Below, one piece after another: positions 18,931-30,894 of a stretch of 64,000 nucleotides of DNA (position 1 is its first letter; every line of letters starts with the position of its first letter). The stretch is taken from contig JAPTOF010000002.1 in the NCBI GenBank assembly GCA_028554755.1, forward strand, positions 11,643,001 to 11,707,000. Reading direction: 5' to 3'. The translations under genes and the position numbers were made by a program. The notes under the pieces are model-generated. The model did not search any database, was not told the DNA's origin, and saw only the letters and a list, made by a program, of their open reading frames with translations. The stretch comes from Cordia subcordata. Lineage: Eukaryota; Streptophyta; Magnoliopsida; Boraginales; Cordiaceae.

Positions 18931-21900
18931 TTAATACAAATTTTGGAAAATTTCCTTGCACATAACATTCTCAGTTTTATCTGAAGGCACACCTTTCTCA
19001 TAATGGATTAAAATTTTTAGGCCATCCTTTCTTGTAACTCTTAAAACAGCAACATATAAATGACCATTGGTGAAAACTGGTCTAGGCAAATATATTTCGA
19101 CGTTTGACAGTGACTGCCCTTGATTTTTATTAATCATCATTGCATATGAAACCACAAATGGGAATTAATGTCATCGCAATGTAAATGGCAAATTTGTATC
19201 AGATGGGGATAACACCATTCTTGGAATAAAAGTTCTATCACCAAACTTCGAACTGTTCATAATTGCAGCTTCAATAACATGTTTGCCCAACTGAGTGATA
19301 GCCAATCTTGTGTTATTGCATAACCCAGCACTTAGATCTACATTTCTTATTAGCATAAATGGCACACCCAATTTGAACTTCAAAGCATGATTTGGCAGGC
19401 CAAAACACTTGATACTGTTAAAAAATTATGCAGCGATGAAATCTTGATGCATATCAGCACTTCCATCTACTTTGCAAACACTATCAAAACTCAGGTATAC
19501 ATGTTCCTTGCCAGATATCATGAAAAGAATGAAATCATTTATTTTTTTCAATGATTTCAAGAGTTAGAGCTAAGATTGCCCATTCTTCAAGATATTTTGC
19601 ATCCACTAATTTTTTCAACAGACTAGGGTACATAGTTTCAATGACGAAAAACAAAAATCTATATGATCTTTTATTAACAACTCATTAGGAATTTCAATTA
19701 GTGCCTCTGAATCAGTAGATTCAGAAAGAGATCCATCTCCAATACTTAATATCCAATTAGAGAACTTTTTTAATTCATCTACATCTCTACTTGAGGAACA
19801 CGATAGTAATCTCATGTTTTTTGTAAGATGTAACACCTTATAATGTGTCAAAGATATGATAAGCTTAGTGAAGCATTGACAATATCAGCCCTACTACCCC
19901 TTGGTACAACAGAAAGAATTTGCCTAAAGTTTTTTTGTTTTTTTTTTTGTCAAACCTAAAATAATGACTTTGCCTCCAAATGGAATGACCAAACTCCTTG
20001 GATTTGAAAAGTGTAGTACATCTCTTAGAGTTCTATCAAATGCCTCAAAACAATGACAATGCATCATAGATGCTTTATCCTAAACATTAGCTTTGGCCTT
20101 ACTCAACAAATTAGCCAATTGACTACTTTACTTAATGTTGCATGTCGAATCTTCATTTATACACAACTAAATAGCGAAATGCAAATATCCTATTCGACCA
20201 CCGGGTATTAATGGCAAAGCTATCCCACTTGAAGCAATAGTAAGAACAATTGCACCTCGAGATCATAATTTTTTTAGGCCAAAGTCCTCCAAATATGCAT
20301 CTTTCCAGTCCCTTCATGGCCATAAACGAAGAATACACCACCCTCATCTTTACTTATCGCATGCATTAGAGTTTCAAAAGTGTTTCTCTATTCAACATTT
20401 AAACTATTAAACAAATTATCATGTTCAATTGTCAGAGATGCTCTATCATAATTAAGCTCATCTTGAATCAACTTATTTTGAAGATCAAACTGATTGATAT
20501 TGCCTGGAACCCCAAGTGAAGGATAATCTTTTAAGCTCTTGCCATTGTTCCTCAAAAGCTTCTCAATCTCACAAAGATAAAGATTTTTTATTTGTTCATC
20601 ATCAAGCTGCAAACCTATGTAAAAAAAATTAAGTCAAAAAACTAAAATTTCAATTCAAGTAATATGATTTAAGTTCACAAGAAGAAAATATATCATTCAA
20701 GAAACAAAGATATAATAAATATTCATATAAATAAACATGTACCATTTGAAATAAATTAAAGACCTAAGTGAGCTGTGAGTATCTTACCATCATAGTTTAA
20801 CAATATGCATTGCTTATATAATATGTCTTCACTTAAGATGCTTCATATTTTGTCCCACACAATCTCTGGACTCGATAAAGAGTTAGAGATCAACAAAGAG
20901 CAGAACAAACTTCTTAGTACATTTCGAGACCCCCAAAATGATGCTTCAACAATTACATCAATTTATTCTTTATCATCATCTAACAAACCAAGGACATAAC
21001 ATGCATCTTTGTCAGTTGGGTAGAGCTCCCCATCAACAGTTTGAATGTCCTTAAAGAATGTGTAACTTTTCACTTTGTTCAGGTAATATGATTTAAGTTC
21101 ACAAGAAGAAAATATATCACTCAAGAAACAAAGATATAATAAATATTCATATAAATAAACACGTACCATTTAAAATAAATTAAAGACTTAAGTGAGCTAG
21201 GAGTATCTTACCATCATAGTTCAACAATCTGCGTTGTTTATATAACATGTCTTTACTTAAGATGTTGCATGTTTTGTCCCACACAATCTCTGGACTCCAT
21301 AAAGAATTGGAGATCAACAAAGAGCAGAACAAACTTCTTAATACATTTCGAGACACGCAAAATGATGTTTCACCAATTGCAACAATGTATTCTCTATCAT
21401 TGTCTAACAAACCAAGGGCATAACATGCATCTTTGTAAGTCGGGTAGAGTATCCTATCAATAGTTCAAATATCCTTAAAGGATGTGCAACTTTTCACTTT
21501 GTTCAACAACATTCACATATGATATTGCTCACCATAGCTAGGATGTATATAGAAAATTCTTCCAATAGCAAAATCCTTCTCCCTTGGCCTCCACTTATAG
21601 TTATCTTCGTCCCTCAAAAATTTGGTTGGAAATTCAACATAGCTTAGTGATCTAGCCTCGGGGTACTTTTCATTGCATTTAATCCAGGCTGTAAATTTTG
21701 TGTCTTTATTCTTTGGCTTTTTGACAATAGCATCAATACGATTGGTGTCTTTGAAAAGAATAGGTTGTTCATCTTCAAGATGCAAATCCAATCTCTCCAC
21801 AATTGGACCATGCTCCATAAGTTCAAATTTGAATATTCTCCAAAACCTCCCATGGAGAGATGTATCTACAATCATAATACATCTTGATTTCTTCTACCAA

Positions 21901-22308
21901 AACACTATTTTCATCTATTGACTTTAGAAACATTGCTCTAGTGATGCAATCATGCCTTTTGTTCACGTATTTGAACAAATATTTGATGGACCCAGACTGG
22001 TTGCACACTTGGAAAGCATAATATTTTTCTTTTTGACCGAGAAAGTATGTGTCGTTCAGGATCGGTATTGTGTAACCCCTTTTGTATACCACCATTGGTG
22101 ACAATAAACCATTACTATTTATAGATTGCACAGAATCAGTACAAACGGCTGGAATTTGATTTAAATTTGCCATCGACATACTTGTATTAAATATAGAGTT
22201 TAACTGCAAATTTTTTAGACCTAGATTTGGTATACAATTAAATTTAGTCTCAAATTGGTTATTAACCCATGGTTTATCATTTGCGTAAATGGTGCATTCA
22301 ACTGTCAA
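18931..22308 (-). pseudogene. Decayed Helitron Rep/PIF1-type helicase
   Basis: A broken series of minus-strand frames in the order expected of a plant Helitron protein. The Rep side (21513-22308) has TVECTIYANDKPWVNNQFET, SIKYLFKYVNKRHDCIT and WRIFKFELMEHGPIVERLDL. The PIF1 helicase side has a Walker A-like VYGHEGTGKM near 20300-20330, AFDRTLRDVLHFSNP near 20020, VLHLTKNMRL (19800), LIRNVDLSAGLCNNTRL (19320) and the final MINKNQGQSLSNVEIYLPRP (19100-19150). The Walker A Lys remains but the following Thr is Met. Frameshifts, for example near 21850, and stops break it throughout. It is inactive, and neither Helitron terminus was found. Confidence 0.85.
20657..21504. repeat. 424-bp tandem duplication inside the Helitron
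   Basis: GTAATATGATTTAAGTTCAC at 20659 recurs at 21083, and CACTTTGTTC at 21071 recurs at 21495, giving a constant offset of 424 bp. The copies share the coding block for RNVLRSLFCSLLIS and its flank, with scattered substitutions. The duplication therefore arose after the element landed, or in its ancestor. Confidence 0.85.
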
Positions 22309-24562
22309 ACAACAACTATCAATGTTAGAAGTAGATTTTGATGTTCCTGTTTTATTAAAATAAAATCAAAATTAGTAAGCAAAAAACCAACTATTTTCTT
22401 TAATTTTGTACGAACATAATACTTTTAAAAGAAAAATATATAAGTCAAACCTTTGTGATGTTTTGAATCACGCATAGACATTCTAAATTTGTGTGCCTTC
22501 TTTGTATCTAATGGTTTCATCATAAAGGAATTCCCACATTATTAAGATAAATGTCACATATGTATCCATAAACATTGTTCATAATAGTTGGATATAAAAT
22601 AATTTTCTCCCTGTATGACTCTAACTCATTTAGGTAGAAAAGTGGTGTATGCGTTCAAATATGAAAAAACAACATGGTTAAGAAAGAAAGAGCATAGTTT
22701 TAAGCAATCGATAAATTATCAGAAATGATCAAATAAATAACCTTATAAAAAAGGAAACAATTTACCTAATACCACATTTTCTTTTTATTAAAATAAAAAT
22801 ATTATTGTTAAAAGCAAAATGCAAATAAAAGAAGGTTAAATGACAACATGGCCTTTTCAGTTAGTCTTGTGGTAAGAAAAATGCAAATACACAATTAACA
22901 CCGAGTAATATCTTTATAAAAAGCTTAACTTATAAGACAAAGCAAATCTACTATTATAGAAACAAATATGGGGAGCACAGGCATATAATTTATTCATGAA
23001 TCGCAAACGGATTAAAACAATATAATCTAATCTATTATATAAACAACCATGTAATATTTAGATGATGCAATTTTTATAATCAGCGTAATGGATTAAAAAA
23101 ATTATAATGAGTCAAATATTTACACACAAAGAAAAACAATGTAATATTACATAATGGTAAACATGTAATTAGTAACATATAGTTTATTCATAAATTGTAA
23201 ATGGCATAAAGTTGGAATAAAAAAATTTGTATCCTGTAGATAGTGAATCTTGATCTAGTAATCCCAATCATTCGTGCTAAAATATTTAAGTATAAAGTCT
23301 TAGCTTTCAGTTGTACGTGTACTGCTTAATTCGTATTTCACTACAGGACATTATTAATGTTTTATGCTAAATTACATCATTAACATTTCTAATCCAAATT
23401 AACTTAAAAATCACATTGTTTTACATGTATATCATTTGTAGTTCCTAACAGATTATAATTTGATTATTCATTACTTAATAAAACATATAACTAAGGTAAC
23501 AGATACAATAAAAGAGAATATATTTAACATTTTAAACATTATGAAGTGGTAAATCTAATTAATTACATTTAAATTAACAAATATGAATTTAATAGACAGT
23601 AATAAGCCTAATTCATTTTACAATAAAAGGAAATAAAGTTGTGATGCATATCTATTCAGCCGAATGAAGTTCTTTTTGAAATGCGAATGACAGAGCTACC
23701 AGATCGACCCGTTAAACCAACAGGAGAATTATTTTTGTGGGTAAGTAGATATGAAAATTTCACTTATCGCAAATGAGAAGAAAGTGTGTGTTGTCATTTC
23801 GCCGTGAACGCAATGTTTATAAGGATGAAAAGAAATTGTATAGAAATGGAAACTATAGAACGAAATATTTTCATGATCAGCCAATGTAAAGATAGTATTA
23901 ATTATTAATTAACAAATTAATAGAAATACTGATCAGTAGTTCTGTGAAATATGTCAATTACTAATAATAATTAATAATTACTAAAAATATTAACAATTAC
24001 CAAAAGAGAATCTAATTGTAATGAGCATAACAATGACAGATCCAAACCATAAGCATATTTCAATGCGTTATTATTGCGATAAATAGAGTTGAAATCCGCG
24101 TGATTGAGAGATGAGGCCATTTCATCAGCATCTATCACGTTGCACCTCTTAAGTTTCCCATTTTTCGCTTGAAATCCAAGATAAAATAGGAAATAAAACA
24201 GATTTCAAATCTGTCAATTTAATGATACTAAATCGCATAATAGTGGAAGAATATTGTTAGCCAATATAATTGCATATTCAGATCGGTAGAAAAGGGAAGT
24301 GAAAAGCATACGTAACCGCAATATCTTATTAAAGGACATTATATCATAGTTTCTCACAAGGTGTTCCTTTTTATTAAGCATCATGCTCCCTCATATATTT
24401 AAAGAAAAAAGAAGAAGCAAACAGGTTAGCAACAGAACGCACGTACAGTAAATGTTTGTTCACTATGCCACAATTGTTTATTAACTGTTTGTTCATTACT
24501 TCACAATTATTTGTTCACTAACTGTGTATTCATTATTGTATAATTATTTGTTCGCTGACTTT
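22309..24562. other. Gene-free AT-rich region upstream of the Helitron frame
   Basis: No coding frame with recognisable content on either strand. It may be the 5' noncoding part of the Helitron (minus-strand orientation) plus flanking DNA. The boundary cannot be placed. Confidence 0.35.
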
Positions 24563-24591
24563 CATATATATATATATATATATACATACAT

Positions 24592-24628
<37 letters not shown>

Positions 24629-24630
24629 AT
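24563..24630. repeat. Compound TA/CA microsatellite
   Basis: (TA)n, then (CA)n, then (TA)n. The text around it (TTTGTTCATTAC, TATTTGTTCGCT) is repeated several times in 24450-24660 as short imperfect units. Confidence 0.85.
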
Positions 24631-24889
24631 GTTTGTTCATTACCCCATAACTATTTGTTCGCTATTATCACACACACAGACACAAAACACAAACACATTT
24701 GCACACATTCTTACAAACTATGCACACGCACATACACATTCACACACAATGAGCAAAGCGATCGCGTGAAGACTTTTTTGGTGGTGGTGCTGCCATAAAT
24801 CACAATCTAAAAAGTTTGAAATTGCTTGAGCATCCATTAATGGTGAATATAAATTTAAGCAATTAAATTTTGAATTAAAAGCACCATGA

Positions 24890-25175
24890 GATTCACGAAG
24901 CTACAATGAGAAATGGCACCGAAGAGAGCTTGAAGCTTGTGGTGTTGTGGCTTAGAAGTGGTATGATGATCAGAGAAGAAGAGAGAAGAGAATAAGAGAG
25001 AAAGGAGAGAAGAGAGATGAGAGAGGAGAAGAAAGAGAGAAAGAGACAAAGGCGACACCAAAAAGAGCTTGAAACTCACGGTATGATGGCTTGGTGGTGG
25101 CGTAATGATTGGAGAAGAAGAGAGAAAGAAGAGGATAGAGAAGAGAGAGAGAGAGAGACCAGATCTGATCTCTTT
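24890..25175 (+). repeat. Purine-rich imperfect tandem duplication
   Basis: Two related blocks: AGAGCTTGAAGCTTGTGG..GTATGATGATCAGAGAAGAA, then AGAGCTTGAAACTCACGGTATGATGG..ATTGGAGAAGAAGAG. Each is followed by long AGAGA-rich stretches. It lies beyond the broken LRR end of the second NLR copy. No protein product is supported. Confidence 0.55.
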
Positions 25176-25356
25176 TTTTTTTTTTTTAAATATGAGTACA
25201 CCATGCTCTACAAGAACACAATCTTGCAGGAGAATGATATAATTTGCGATCTCGTTAATAAGATGGGTTTATTCTCTTAATATTCCTTCCACTATTGATT
25301 TGTTGCATTTTAGTCGTTTGACTTTCAAAAAAAAATTTTTTAGTCTCTCAAGATTG
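25176..25356. other. Short spacer before the NLR pseudogene
   Basis: Starts with a T run (25172-25186) and contains no recognisable coding sequence. Similarity to the intact NLR begins at about 25357. Confidence 0.4.
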
Positions 25357-27016
25357 TTGGTGTAGAAAAGGTCTGCAGATTATCCAATATAGAGGATTTC
25401 TCAAGATTGTGGGGATTGAAATCAAAAGCAACAACTTCTCTTATATGCATGTGCCTCAACTTTTCCATATCCCATATGGAGCTCGGTACCTTTATGACTT
25501 CAGAGCTTGATCCTTTGACAAGAAAATAGTCTAGGTTCCAGAGATTGACTGTGGATGATGGAATAGAATTTATGGAGGCTTGAACTGCCGAGTATCTCAA
25601 TAAAACAAGAATATCAATCGCTTTGAAGAAGTCACCTATGTTGATGGATTCCAAATCCAACATCTTAAGCAACTTAAAGTTGCGAGATATGAATGATATA
25701 TCATATGAGAAGCTCGAACACATATCACTATTGGGAAAAAGTATCAGTCATCGCACAAGTGGTCCAGAAGGCTTCAAATGATTCCTTTTGGAATGAATGC
25801 AAAGCCAACACAAGTGATATGTTATGGGTGTTGAAGAATAAGAATAATGAGGATGTATGCCATAATTTAGATTATCATTAGATAATGAAAGTGTTCATCG
25901 TACCCATTTATCTGCTGCAAAAAGTTCTCTTTTTCAGCTTTGGTCGAGCAAAACTCACGTAAAAAATCTTGAACACGGCATGATTTCACCCCACCGTTGG
26001 ATTTTTCTTGAGTACCTATTACTAGGCTTTTTCTAATCAGATCGTTCAAGTAATCCTCTGCCATATCCTTTGAGCTCTTTGAGTTAGTATATTTTATAAA
26101 TTATTCGGCGATGCACAATTGGATTAACTTTGAAATTAGAATTTCTCTATCCTCCAAAAATGCTCCAAAATACAAAAACATGGCTTTAAAGGATCAGGCA
26201 GGTGCTTGCAACTCAACTCTATTACATATTTCCCCTGCATTCCTGCGTTACTAAGTAAGTATGGGCTTAATGTTTTCGCAAGATATTCCCATTGACCAAC
26301 CTTTTTTTCCATCTTTGCAAGAAGCCGTATAGTCAAAACAATTGAATAAGGGCAGACCTTTACAATTTTTTGCAATGTCTTTTCCAACCCTCGATAGTTC
26401 AGAAGGATAGCTTTCTTCCCCAAATACCTTCTTGCATAATAACTCCCAACTTTCACCATTAGAGAGGGGAGAAAAGGATTGCAAGATGCTATTAGAGTTT
26501 GCTCTAAAAGCCAAGTCTTTCATTCTAGTAGTGAACATAATTCTGCTACCATTTTTTTGGTCTGGGAAGCATCTCCTTAAATCATTCCAAGCATCAATGT
26601 TCCAAATATCATCCAAGAAAATGAGGAACCTCTGTCCCTTGAGATGTTTGTATAACATTTCACCTAGTTCTTAATCATCACTTTTGTTATCAACTTGACT
26701 TCGAAGCTGCAACAATAATTCCTTTTTCTCATACACTTAAGAAACACAACACCATGCACGAACATCAAAGTATCTAACAATTGAATGATCACCATACAAT
26801 TTCTTTGCCAAAGTCATCTTACCCTATCCAGGCATGCTGAAAATTGAAATAATCTGCAGTGTTTTTGGCTCGCAAGTAAGGCTCTCGAGCATCTATTCTG
26901 TCTCATCATGGAAACCCACGGCCTCATTATTAGTTGAACCTTTTAGTTTGCGATGTTGAAGTATGATCTCCAAGCATATCATTAAAACAGCTTCTGGAGA
27001 ACCATGGTGACACTGG
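25357..27016 (-). pseudogene. R1-like NLR pseudogene (second copy)
   Basis: Collinear with 2086-3760 of the intact NLR over about 1.66 kb, from the linker before the NB-ARC to the middle of the LRRs. Both ends are abrupt: it lacks the CC domain and the C-terminal LRRs. Disabling changes seen include a stop inside the P-loop (GMPGQGKTT becomes SMPG-stop-GKM, near 26830), stops where the intact copy has Gln codons near 26669 and 26739, and a frameshift near 26340 between the GLPL block and the next helix. Long stretches remain very similar (for example GSRIMFTTRMKDLA and RFLIFLDDIWNIDAW), so the duplication is fairly recent. It cannot make an NB-ARC protein. Confidence 0.9.
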
Positions 27017-30000
27017 ACCTAGTTGCCAAAATCACCTCAAGACTTTTAAAGTCAAAACTTTCCAAAGTTAGGGTTGAACTTCAAAAATGGAGAAAAGGAA
27101 AGTTCTATTAATAACCAAAAGAAGAGGAGACTACTATAAGAACTATCATGTTGAATGGTCTTTATTGTTGGTAATGCATGTGGCAGTTATAGTAGTGTCA
27201 ACTAGTAAGCTTTGGTACTATATATGTTTGAGTTTGCCATCTAGAGTGATTAAGCATTGTATTTGAATATGATGAACACAATAGTAATTTATAAGCTAGC
27301 ATTATTAATTGTTTCCTTGTTAAAGTATGTTTAGATATGATTTTGGTAAGTGATAGTGTTTGAAAGAACTTACAGGAGGAGCACTTGTGAAGATTTAGGA
27401 ATATCTTATGAACTAGGTACAAAGATCCCTTCCTAACTACTCTTTCAATATGTACTTGATACTCCATTAAGTATGTTTCTTATTGTTCAGAATTATGTTA
27501 GTGAAAATGCCATGTCACTTTGAGGAATGATCTTTTGGGTCTATGAGTCTAAGGTAACGGCCTAGGTTAATACTAGTGGATTATTGATGTTCAAATTGAA
27601 AGAGGAAGTGAAATTTGTTGTAAGAGATTCAATCTAATATTTAAGTGTAACTAATGGTTTTTATGTATTGAAGTTTTGAACAACTAAACTTATAGCATTA
27701 CATTGCATTATTGTATCATTAAGGTATGTACCATTTTTAGTCCTGCATTTTTGTAAACAATTGGTTTGAGGTATTATTTGAGAACGATAATATACTACTA
27801 TGAGTTGACAATTAGTTTAGAGAATTTGTTGATATTACATGAGGACTATGACATTTGAGGTAACCCTAGTTAAAATAAGTTGGTTTTTGATCTTTTTTGG
27901 TCTCATCTTTTTAAACTTTTAGAGATCCAGAAATAATAGTACAATTACCTATCTATTTATAGTGTTGGTTGATTTGGTAGAATGATTTTTTTATTGACGG
28001 ATATGATTTCTTCATTGGTGAAAGTGAAAAAAAATTGGGACATATGACTTTTTGACATAAGAATATTTATAAGAGGTTAGACAATACTGTTGCAAAGTAA
28101 AAGGATGGCATAAATGTACAGTTCAAGAGATGCTATATAGAGTTAAGTCTTAATGAAGCAAAACCCTTTGAAATGCTTATAGAATTACTAAGCACATAAT
28201 TCTTGTTGGGTGTACATTACAAAATCGAATCTTGAGGAAAGCTTAAGTGCATATGATTTGGGAGTAATTGAATTTCTAAGTACTTGTAGCCCTAAGGATG
28301 AGTGAGAATTTTTCAATATTTGTAAACCCAGGGATGAGAAGGGTTTTCTCTCGTTAGTAGTTAACCATTCACATTTTTGTTCTTCCTTTATCCTCAACTG
28401 TCCTTACTATATTCTAAACCCTAGCTAATAATGTGTGTGATTAGTTTTTCTAAATTTAACATCCTAATAGAGTATCGAGGCTTCAAATTTTCTTGATTGT
28501 AATTCTTTATTTTGTTTTAAGAGATTACGAATAATGTTTTGCCTATCTCTTTATTGCTTTAATACTTTCAGTAGTGCAACCATTTGATTTTCATCAAGGT
28601 AAACTTTAGTTTGGTGATGAAACCTTAAGCCTTGTAGTTCTTACTTTCTTATTCCATAACTCTCCATATGCTATATTTTATTTTATTCCCATGCCATTTA
28701 CTTATAATGTTCTTACGTAAGTCATCCCTTTTTGCACACTAATGCCCTTATCAATTCGTTGCATAATGCCTTTATCAATTTCATTGCCATCATGGTCAAA
28801 TATGATAAGTTAGTATCTTAGATGCACTTCCATTCTACCATCATTACCATCTAAATTTATTTCCCATTTATCCTTAAAATACTCCTATTGTTGCTGTTTA
28901 AAGTCTGGCTCATTGAGAGACAAAACTATGAGTTCATGTTCCTTGTTTATTCCACAACAATACTTTGCTTTCAAGTTTGATTTCTAATTGAGACATACTA
29001 ATGTCCAAGTTTCATTCCTTGCCAGTCAGTCATTATTGTTCTACCTTGTGGCTTAGTTTATCATACCGTACTCCTCGGTCCTATGTGTGAAAGATTTTCA
29101 TATTATGAAACATCTATATGTCATATACAACCAAATTAACATTCTCAATATTTGATAAATCATTCTTTTTGATTAAACCTCGGTAACCTTGTGTTATGAT
29201 CTTTGCTTCCTGTGTATTTTTTTTTTCTATAAGGGGTGAAAAACAAGTTTGTACATGATCCATCCGGAGCACCAAAAATTAGTGATTTGCCACTTTTCTA
29301 AGTTATTTTGTTAACATGTTTTCTCTTCACATTTGATTTTTCATCTATTACACCATTTGAAATCTAAGTTTTATTTGACCCACCATAGTTTGGGTCAAAT
29401 CATTTGTAAAAGCCTATTTCTTTTCAGTAGAAGCATTATATCCCCTTTTTGGTTTATTTGTTGACAGACTTACTCAAGAAAGTTTTCGTGTGAGATTTTC
29501 TCGATAAGCTTGTGAGTTTCCTAGTGCAGCTTCATCTTATAATTTAAATGATTATCATACACAACCCTTCAAATCAATAGTATCATAAAATTTAATTTCT
29601 AACCCCTTGAATTATCGCCTCAAATCATTGTTTTGAATTTTGCTTGCCTTCTCTTTATATAGCGTAAGCCTATCCATAACTTAGAATAATAAATTAGTTT
29701 TATTAACCTTGGAAAACATAAATGGAGCTTCAAATACTTGGTCAATATTCTCATTTGCTTAGACTTGGTTGCTTGCTTCCCCTTGGATTATCTTGCATGA
29801 CATTCTCTTACAATCATTCTTGTGTTCAAAACCTATTTTGTCCCCTTTTCAAGGACACCTTCAATATAAATTGTTATTTGTGATTATTTCATACTTGTTA
29901 TGATTTATCATGTTATTAAATTATAACATGTCCAAAAAAAAAAAAGAAATTGTAATATGTCCTTGTTTAAAGTTTCATCCCTTATAAGCGAGGTAAGTAA

Positions 30001-30019
30001 GTTTCAAGGACGAAACTTC
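27017..30019. other. 3 kb without recognisable genes
   Basis: No frame with a known domain and no clear gypsy pol remnant, although the segment ends in the polypurine tract and LTR of a gypsy-type element. The last bases before that tract (near 30000-30036) read like the end of a gypsy polyprotein frame (FKDETSFEGGR). The region may be the decayed internal part of that element or unrelated insertions. Confidence 0.4.
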
Positions 30020-30036
30020 TTTTGAGGGGGGAAGGG
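30020..30036 (+). other. Polypurine tract of a gypsy-type element
   Basis: TTTTGAGGGGGGAAGGG sits immediately before the TGTAACGACCC start of the LTR. A PPT in this position marks the downstream repeat as the 3' LTR of a plus-strand element. Confidence 0.7.
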
Positions 30037-30520
30037 TGTAACGACCCATAAGCTTAGGACCAATGACTTGTAATATATATATATATATAGGGTGGGCCAA
30101 AGTTAATTATTTTATTTTATGGGCTAGAAAAAATCCTAATTGGACTCGGATACAGGTGAGTTCTTAAATAAATTTTTTTAGAGTCTAGCTCTAAATTAAA
30201 AACCTAGAGAAGGGTAATAAATATCTAATTTTTTTTTTGGTAGCCTCTACATAGGAGAAAGAGATCAACAATGACGTTTGGTGTCATAGGGAGTTGCTTG
30301 ATCACTTTGCAACGGGTTCTCACAAGTTTAAATTTTGATTTTTGGATTCAAGGATTTGAATCTTGAACGGTGTAGATCGTGTCCCGAGAAAGGTAAGTAG
30401 GAAACTCAATCTTTTAGTATAAGGTTTGATTTTCTAGTTCATAGATGTAGGAACACGTAAATAGGAAAACACGGATACTATTAGATAGTGCCCTAGATTT
30501 ATAGATCGAGAAGAAAGAAA

Positions 30521-30826
30521 AGAAAATTTTGGTACTATTCATGTGAATAGTGCTCAGGTACTAGTCACGTAAACAGTACCTTCACTGTTCCTAAATTATT
30601 TTTGTTTATTTATGTTTATTCTAGTGCTGATGCTTAGAATTGTATACCTATTGTTCTTGTCAATGATGTGACCCAACTTATTTTGATTAAAATAATAAAA
30701 TATGTTTTGGTGTAAAAAAAAAGAGGAAAAGAAAATTTTTGGTTACTGTTCATAGGAATAGTGCTTGGGTACTTTCACGTGAACAATACTCTTACTGTTC
30801 CAAAATTCTATATTTTTTTGTTTGTT
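30521..30826 (+). repeat. Duplicated segment inside the gypsy LTR
   Basis: The sequence starting GAAAAGAAAATTTTGGTACT recurs about 205 bp later as GAAAAGAAAATTTTTGGTTA. Each copy then has paired half-palindromes (TTCATGTGAATAGTG, TCACGTAAACAGTA; TTCATAGGAATAGTG, TCACGTGAACAATA). These may be regulatory repeats of U3. Confidence 0.65.
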
Positions 30827-30845
30827 TACTATTATTCTTATCCTT

Positions 30846-30894
30846 GTTATTATTATTATTATTGTTGTTGTTGTTGTTGTTATTATCATTATTA
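30846..30894. repeat. TTATTG trinucleotide microsatellite
   Basis: TTATTATTATTATTATTG followed by TTG repeats within the LTR. Confidence 0.8.

Noticed and set aside
24524..24769. 81-codon frame through the TA/CA microsatellite
   Set aside because: Product of the simple repeat only.
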